A DNA stretch of 64,000 nt from Acetobacter estunensis (GTDB lineage: Bacteria; Pseudomonadota; Alphaproteobacteria; Acetobacterales; Acetobacteraceae): the NCBI RefSeq assembly GCF_019083805.1, contig NZ_JAHRDV010000005.1:231364-295363 (forward strand), written 5' to 3'. The notes beneath the pieces were generated by a model. The model made no database searches and was not told where the DNA came from. It was given only the letters and a program-made list of their open reading frames with translations. Every line of letters begins with the position of its first letter. The stretch's first letter is position 1. This document shows positions 58,999 to 64,000 of the stretch, one piece after another. Both the position numbers and the translations under genes were made by a program.

Positions 58999-60419
58999 AC
59001 TGGATGCTTGCCTTGCCGGAACTGGTGCTGGCGGTCAGTGGTCTTGTCGTGCTTTCGGGCGGCGTTCTGACGAAGAAGGGCCATGCGTTTCTGCCCACGG
59101 CGGCGCTCACCATCGCGGCGTTCGTGGCGACGATCTTTCTCGTCGGCCTGTCCCCGGATGGCGTAGGGTACCATGGGCTGTTTCAGGTCGATGCCTTCGC
59201 GCGTTTCATCAAGGTGCTGGCCCTGATCGGGGCCATTGTGGCGGTGGCACTTTCGGTTGGGCATCGCGATGAGGGCCAGGAACTTCCATTCGAGATGCCG
59301 GTGCTGGTGCTGTTCTCCACGCTGGGCGCGATGGTGATGGCGTCGTCCGCCAGTCTGATGACGCTGTTCGTGGGGCTGGAGCTGTCCTCGCTCTCCATTT
59401 ACGTGCTGTGCGCGATTGAGCGGGATCGTCCGCAAGCGGCGGAATCCGGCCTGAAATACTTCATTCTTGGATCGCTGGCCTCAGGGCTGCTGCTTTACGG
59501 TATTTCGCTGGTCTATGGCTTTGCCGGGACGCTGTCGTACGCGCCCATCGCCGCCGAGATCAACAGTGTGGGCGCGTTGCCGCTGGGTCTGGTGATCGGT
59601 GTTGTGTTCATGCTGGTGGGACTGGCGTTCAAGCTGTCCGCCGTGCCGTTTCACATGTGGACGCCGGATGTCTATCAGGGGGCGCCTACGCCTGTGACGG
59701 CTTACATGGCGGGTGCACCGAAATTCGCGGCGTTCGCGTTGATCCTGCGTGTGATGAGCGGTCCCTTCGGGGCGATGTCTCCGCGCTGGCAGATCCTCGT
59801 GGAAGTGATCGCGGCGATGTCGATGCTGTTCGGCTCGTTCGCGGCCATTCCGCAGCACAATATCAAGCGGCTGATGGCCTATTCCTCCATCGGGCACATG
59901 GGCTACGCCATGATGGGTCTAGCGGCAGCCTCTCCCGCCGGGACCACGGGCACGCTGGTCTATCTTTCGACCTATCTGGTTATGAACGCGGGCACGTTCG
60001 GTGTGATTGAGGCCATGCGGCGTCGCGGGCAGGAAATGGACGAGATTTCGGATCTGGCGGGGCTTGGTCGCACCAATCCTGGCATGGCGCTGATCCTTGC
60101 CATCTGCATGTTCAGTATGGTGGGTGTGCCGCCTCTGGCCGGGTTCTTCGGCAAGTTCATGGTGTTCGCCGCTGCCTGGCAGGCGGGCCTGTATCCGCTG
60201 ATCTTTCTTGGCGCGGTCTCTGCCGTGGTGGGCGCCTATTACTATCTGCGCGTGGTGAAGGTGGCGTGGTTCGATGCGCCGGCGGCACCGTTCGACCGTC
60301 CGGCGGCGTCTGTCTCCTTCGTGTCCATCGCCATGGGACTGGCGACAGTGCTGTTCCTGCTGGGGCTGGGTCCGATCAGCGACGCCGCACGGGCCGCGGC
60401 TATGGCGCTCGTTGGCTGA
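58995..60419 (+). CDS. nuoN: NADH-quinone oxidoreductase subunit N
   Basis: 474 residues, full length. Antiporter-like subunit: 'LFVGLELSSLSIYVLCAIER' (key Glu), 'LAFKLSAVPFHMWTPDVYQG' (key Lys) and 'IKRLMAYSSIGHMGYAMMG'. It should contact NuoK on one side and NuoM on the other; nuoM is missing here. birA starts 7 bp downstream. Confidence 0.96.
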   Translation: MNWMLALPELVLAVSGLVVLSGGVLTKKGHAFLPTAALTIAAFVATIFLVGLSPDGVGYHGLFQVDAFARFIKVLALIGAIVAVALSVGHRDEGQELPFEMPVLVLFSTLGAMVMASSASLMTLFVGLELSSLSIYVLCAIERDRPQAAESGLKYFILGSLASGLLLYGISLVYGFAGTLSYAPIAAEINSVGALPLGLVIGVVFMLVGLAFKLSAVPFHMWTPDVYQGAPTPVTAYMAGAPKFAAFALILRVMSGPFGAMSPRWQILVEVIAAMSMLFGSFAAIPQHNIKRLMAYSSIGHMGYAMMGLAAASPAGTTGTLVYLSTYLVMNAGTFGVIEAMRRRGQEMDEISDLAGLGRTNPGMALILAICMFSMVGVPPLAGFFGKFMVFAAAWQAGLYPLIFLGAVSAVVGAYYYLRVVKVAWFDAPAAPFDRPAASVSFVSIAMGLATVLFLLGLGPISDAARAAAMALVG

Positions 60420-60426
60420 GGGGCGC

Positions 60427-61218
60427 GTGACGGACGGGGCTTTCGGCCCGGTTCCATTGGGTTGGCGGTTCGAGGTGTATGACGAACTGCCCTCCACCTC
60501 CGATTTATGTGTCGAGCGGGCAGATGGGGGCGAAGGCGGATGCCTCGCCGTCCTTGCCCGCCGTCAGACGAAAGCGCGGGGCAGCCGAGGGCGTTCATGG
60601 TCCGATCCGGGCGAAAGCTTGGCGCTTTCCGTTCTGTTGCGGCCGGAAGAGGCGGAGCGGGCGCGTCCCGATATATGGCCCTTTCTTGCGGCTCTGGCGT
60701 TTCATGATGCGCTGGGAGGCGAGCGCCCCAGTTCCCGGCTGCGCATCAAATGGCCCAATGACATTCTGTACGATGGTCGCAAGCTGGGCGGCATCCTGAT
60801 TGAGACCGGCGGCGGAGCGTCCCCGTGGGTGGTGATCGGGTTTGGCGGAAACCTGACATCTTCGCCCGTTGTGCCGGGCCGACGGCTGGCGTGTCTGGGA
60901 GAGTTTCGGGTGGACTGCGCGCCCGAACCTCTGGCGTTGCGACTGCTGGAGGCGCTGGACGTGTGGCGGACGGTTCTGGCGCAGAAAGGCGTGGCTGCCC
61001 TCCATGCCGCATGGCTTGCGCGTGGGCTGCCCCTTGGCTCGCCTCTTGTGGTTCGGGGCACGGGAACCTATGCTGAAGGCCTTTTCATGGGCATTGGAGA
61101 GGGCGGGGAACTGCTCCTTGATTGCAACGGCAAGGTGGAGCGTGTGATTACCGGTGATGTCCTCTTTGGCAATCACGTGACAAACGAAGTGGGTTCCGGT
61201 CGTGCTGCTGGTCATTGA
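60427..61218 (+). CDS. birA: Biotin–[acetyl-CoA carboxylase] ligase
   Basis: 263 residues from GTG 60427 (GAGGGG upstream). It activates biotin as biotinyl-AMP and transfers it to carrier protein. '[14 protein letters not shown]', '[20 protein letters not shown]' (biotinyl-AMP loop), '[20 protein letters not shown]' and 'VIGFGGNL' are the family blocks. No N-terminal helix-turn-helix, so a catalytic class without repressor role. The end overlaps coaX by 17 bases. Confidence 0.92.
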   Translation: MTDGAFGPVPLGWRFEVYDELPSTSDLCVERADGGEGGCLAVLARRQTKARGSRGRSWSDPGESLALSVLLRPEEAERARPDIWPFLAALAFHDALGGERPSSRLRIKWPNDILYDGRKLGGILIETGGGASPWVVIGFGGNLTSSPVVPGRRLACLGEFRVDCAPEPLALRLLEALDVWRTVLAQKGVAALHAAWLARGLPLGSPLVVRGTGTYAEGLFMGIGEGGELLLDCNGKVERVITGDVLFGNHVTNEVGSGRAAGH

Positions 61219-62014
61219 CGCTGGCAACACCAACGTCGTCTTTGCCGTGGATGACGGCGAAAAATGGCGCGGCACATGGCGCATCTCGATGCAGACCGCG
61301 CGGACCACGGACGAATACGCTGTCTGGCTGCTGACCCTGCTGCACAATGAAGGACTCTCGCCTCGTGATATCACCGGTGCCGCCATTGGAACGGTGGTGC
61401 CGGCTGCGCTTTATCACCTGCGGCAGCTCTGTCGGCAGTATTTCGAGGTCGAGCCGCTTATTGCCTCACCGCGGCTGGACTGGGGGTTTTCGATTGCGCT
61501 GGACAATCCGCAGGAAGTGGGTGTGGACCGGCTGCTCAACGGGTTGGCGGCACACCGGCTGTATGGCGGTCCGCTTGTGGTGATCGACTTTGGCACGGCT
61601 ACGACGTTCGACGTCGTGGGAGGAGATGGAACCTATTGCGGCGGCGTGATCGCGCCGGGCATCAATCTTTCGGTGGAGGCGCTGCATACGGCGGCGGCGC
61701 GTTTGCCACGCATCGGAATTGGACGGCCCGAAGGCGGGCTGGTGATCGGGCGGAACACGAACATGGCCATGCGGTCGGGCGTGTTCTGGGGGTATATCGG
61801 ACTGGTCGAGGGGATTGTTGAGAGGATCCGCAAGGAATTCGGGGCACCCATGAAGGTGCTTGCGACCGGCGGTCTGGCTCCGCTCTTCTCGGAAGGCACA
61901 CGTATCTTCGATCACATCGATCCTGAACTGACCATCAATGGATTGCGGTTTCTGGCCGAACGTAACCCGGAACCGCCACTGCACAACGCATCTGACATCA
62001 CACAAGAAGGATGA
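61202..62014 (+). CDS. coaX: Type III pantothenate kinase
   Basis: 270 residues from GTG 61202, overlapping birA. First step of CoA synthesis. ASKHA fold: '[18 protein letters not shown]' (phosphate loop), '[20 protein letters not shown]' (pantothenate pocket), '[20 protein letters not shown]' and '[15 protein letters not shown]'. It depends on a monovalent cation in the family. Confidence 0.94.
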   Translation: MLLVIDAGNTNVVFAVDDGEKWRGTWRISMQTARTTDEYAVWLLTLLHNEGLSPRDITGAAIGTVVPAALYHLRQLCRQYFEVEPLIASPRLDWGFSIALDNPQEVGVDRLLNGLAAHRLYGGPLVVIDFGTATTFDVVGGDGTYCGGVIAPGINLSVEALHTAAARLPRIGIGRPEGGLVIGRNTNMAMRSGVFWGYIGLVEGIVERIRKEFGAPMKVLATGGLAPLFSEGTRIFDHIDPELTINGLRFLAERNPEPPLHNASDITQEG

Positions 62015-62023
62015 CCTGACGAT

Positions 62024-63673
62024 ATGACAGAACACGACGACGGTCTGGCCTTCCTGCCTCTGGGCGGGACGGGCGAGATCGGCATGAACCTTAACCTCTA
62101 CCGGTTGGGCGAGACATGGCTGGCTGTGGATTGCGGCATCGGTTTCTCGGGCAACGACACGCCGGAAGCCGAGATTCTGGTGCCCGATCCCACTTACATC
62201 ATGGAGCGCCGCGACAAGCTGGCCGGTCTGGTCATCACACACGCGCATGAAGATCACATCGGCGCTGTGGCGCATCTGTGGACGCGGCTGGGCTGCCCTA
62301 TCTACGCTACGCCGTTTGCCGCGACCGTCCTGCGCCGCAAGCTGGGCGAGGCGCGGCTCGATCAGCAGGTAAATATCCACGTCATCAAATGTGGCGGCCG
62401 CTTCAATGTCGGCCCGTTCGACATTGAGTTTATCCCCGTGACGCATTCCGTGCCGGAAGCGCAGGCGATGGCCATTCGCACGCCGCACGGGCTTGTGGTC
62501 CACACCGGCGACTGGAAGCTCGATCCATCCCCCATGGTCGGGCCGCCGACGGATGTGGAGCGTCTGCGGCAGATCGGTGACGAGGGCGTGCTGGCGCTGG
62601 TGTGCGACAGCACCAATGTCATGACGCCGGGCGCATCGCGTTCCGAGGGCGAAGTGCGCATTGGCCTGACGGAACTGATCTCCTCGCTCAAGGGACGCAT
62701 CGCGGTGACGTGCTTTGCGTCCAACGTGGCGCGTGTCGAGACCATCGCCATGGCCGCGCAGGCAGCCGGGCGGACGGTTGTGCTGGTAGGGCGTTCGCTG
62801 CGCAACCTCGATGTGGCGGCACGTGAGTGCGGCTATCTCTCGGGCGTGCTGCCGTTCCTGACGGAACATGAAGCCAACGATCTGCCCGATGAGCAGGTGG
62901 TGATGATCATCACAGGAAGTCAGGGCGAACCACGCTCGGCGCTTTCGCGCATTGCCTCCGACACGCATCCGTCCATCGCGCTGGGCGAGGGCGATACGGT
63001 CATCTATTCCAGCCGTATGATCCCCGGAAACGAGCGGGCCATCATGCAGGTGCAGGACAATCTGACTCGTCGCGGCGTGCGCGTCATCACTGACAAGGAC
63101 GGGGTGATGATCCATTGCTCCGGTCATGCGACGGCGGATGATGTGCGGACGATGTATGACCTCATCCGCCCGCAATATGCCGTGCCGACGCATGGCGAGT
63201 GGCGTCACCTGACGGCGCATGCCGCTCTCGCTCAGGAAAAGGGCATTGCCGCCGTTCTTCTGGAAGATGGGGACATCCTCAATCTGGCGCCGGGCAAGGT
63301 GCAGGTGGTGGACACCGCTCCCACGGGCCGTCTGGCAGTGGATGGCAACCGCCTCCTGGCCATGACGGGCGATGTGCTGACCGCACGCCGCAAGATGCTG
63401 TTCAACGGCATCATCATCGCGAGCTTCGCAGTGGACGATGAGGGCTATGTCATCGGTGAGCCCAAGATCAGCGCACCGGGCCTGCTGGAGCCGGAGGAAC
63501 CTGAGAGCATCCGTGTGCGTGAGGAGTTCGCGCAGGCGATCGATGAGATCCCCGACGAGTTGCGGCTGGACGATCAGGCGTTCCGCGAGGCCGCCAAAAC
63601 GGCGCTGCGTCGTGCACTGGGCCGCAAGCTCCAGAAGCGCCCGCTGGTGGACGTTCACGTCCTGCGCGTCTGA
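62024..63673 (+). CDS. rnj: Ribonuclease J
   Basis: 549 residues. Metallo-beta-lactamase/beta-CASP RNase: 'PLGGTGEIGMNLNLYRLG', the zinc motif 'LVITHAHEDHIGAVAHLW' (residues about 68–85), 'IEFIPVTHSVPEAQAMAIRT', 'VVHTGDWKLDPSP', 'MIITGSQGEPRSALSRIA' and 'MIHCSGHATADDVRTMY'. It combines endo- and 5'-exonuclease activity for rRNA maturation and mRNA decay. It sits nine bases after coaX, a typical alphaproteobacterial arrangement. Confidence 0.94.
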   Translation: MTEHDDGLAFLPLGGTGEIGMNLNLYRLGETWLAVDCGIGFSGNDTPEAEILVPDPTYIMERRDKLAGLVITHAHEDHIGAVAHLWTRLGCPIYATPFAATVLRRKLGEARLDQQVNIHVIKCGGRFNVGPFDIEFIPVTHSVPEAQAMAIRTPHGLVVHTGDWKLDPSPMVGPPTDVERLRQIGDEGVLALVCDSTNVMTPGASRSEGEVRIGLTELISSLKGRIAVTCFASNVARVETIAMAAQAAGRTVVLVGRSLRNLDVAARECGYLSGVLPFLTEHEANDLPDEQVVMIITGSQGEPRSALSRIASDTHPSIALGEGDTVIYSSRMIPGNERAIMQVQDNLTRRGVRVITDKDGVMIHCSGHATADDVRTMYDLIRPQYAVPTHGEWRHLTAHAALAQEKGIAAVLLEDGDILNLAPGKVQVVDTAPTGRLAVDGNRLLAMTGDVLTARRKMLFNGIIIASFAVDDEGYVIGEPKISAPGLLEPEEPESIRVREEFAQAIDEIPDELRLDDQAFREAAKTALRRALGRKLQKRPLVDVHVLRV

Positions 63674-63823
63674 TCCCGCTCGCCCCGCGACGGCTTTCAG
63701 CGGTCGCGGAGGCTGGGTGCTTGCATCCTGCGCCCGCGTGGGAGAACAGTTACGCTTCCGATGTCATCCGGTTGGGTGACGCTGTTTCAACGCCTTGCAT
63801 TTCTGTCACGAGAGTTGTCGCGC

Positions 63824-64000
63824 ATGCGCCTGTCCCGCAGTTTTCTGCCCACCCTCAAGGAAACCCCGGCGGAGGCGCAGATCGCGTCGCACCGTCTCAT
63901 GCTGCGCGCCGGTCTGGTGCGTCAGACGGCTTCGGGCATCTACACCTGGTTGCCGGCGGGTCTGCGCGTGCTGCGCAATATCGCCAATATCGTGCGCGAA
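63824..64000 (+). CDS. proS: Prolyl-tRNA synthetase, N-terminal fragment cut by window end
   Basis: 59 codons visible from ATG 63824. '[20 protein letters not shown]', '[20 protein letters not shown]' and '[19 protein letters not shown]' are the well-known start of class II ProRS. The rest lies beyond the window. A 150-bp gap separates it from RNase J. Confidence 0.93.
   Translation, partial: MRLSRSFLPTLKETPAEAQIASHRLMLRAGLVRQTASGIYTWLPAGLRVLRNIANIVRE

Overview
The window is a contiguous stretch of GC-rich chromosome from an alphaproteobacterium, most likely an acetic acid bacterium (Acetobacteraceae). Signs of this are the gene order miaA–ilvB–ilvN–ilvC, the tig–clpP–clpX–lon–hup chain, the nuo–birA–coaX–RNase J–proS run, the Hint_2-type protein and the protein sequences themselves. 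No rRNA, IS element, phage, CRISPR array or replication origin was seen. Three tRNAs are present: Arg-ACG, Leu-TAG and Val-TAC. The species is an inference and was not checked by search.

Positions 1–7970 are the accessory part. A SARP-type regulator (cut by the window edge) and a Hint-domain protein lie on the minus strand. Across a 394-bp AT-rich gap, the plus strand carries a 144-residue protein with a canonical double-glycine leader and eight cysteines, then a terminator, an HlyD-type adaptor and an ABC transporter with an intact N-terminal C39 peptidase. This looks like a complete leader-cleaving export system with a cargo I do not recognise, and it is the best candidate here for an undescribed system.

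Positions 8058–20172 hold a YhaO/YhaN-like (Mre11–Rad50-type) pair, prs, a histidine phosphatase, a 79-residue orphan, a CHRD-domain secreted protein, serB and miaA (divergent), and branched-chain amino acid synthesis (ilvB, ilvN, ilvC). A strong terminator lies between ilvB and ilvN. Positions 20270–25746 contain an NYN–LOTUS gene that appears broken by a TGA at codon 4, a RidA-like gene, an AcuI-type reductase, tRNA-Arg, mtnK and a ProP-like transporter.

Positions 26041–41463 contain a 2OG-Fe(II) oxygenase, the ETF-ubiquinone oxidoreductase with etfB and etfA (electron entry to quinone), an MHYT–PAS–GGDEF–EAL c-di-GMP protein, a Bcr/CflA-type efflux protein, an RNA methyltransferase overlapping a DEAD-box helicase with a long basic N-terminal tail, a CopD-like membrane protein, a bifunctional NAD(P)HX repair enzyme, tRNA-Leu and trigger factor. 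Positions 41707–46882 are the proteostasis cluster clpP, clpX, lon, followed by HU.

Positions 47406–60419 are the complex I operon nuoA–N. nuoM is missing. Between nuoL and nuoN lies a 54-bp mini-ORF that starts on the nuoL stop (ATGA) and ends on the nuoN start (ATGA), which is what an in-frame internal deletion of nuoM would leave. The operon continues into birA, coaX, RNase J and the start of proS at the window end.
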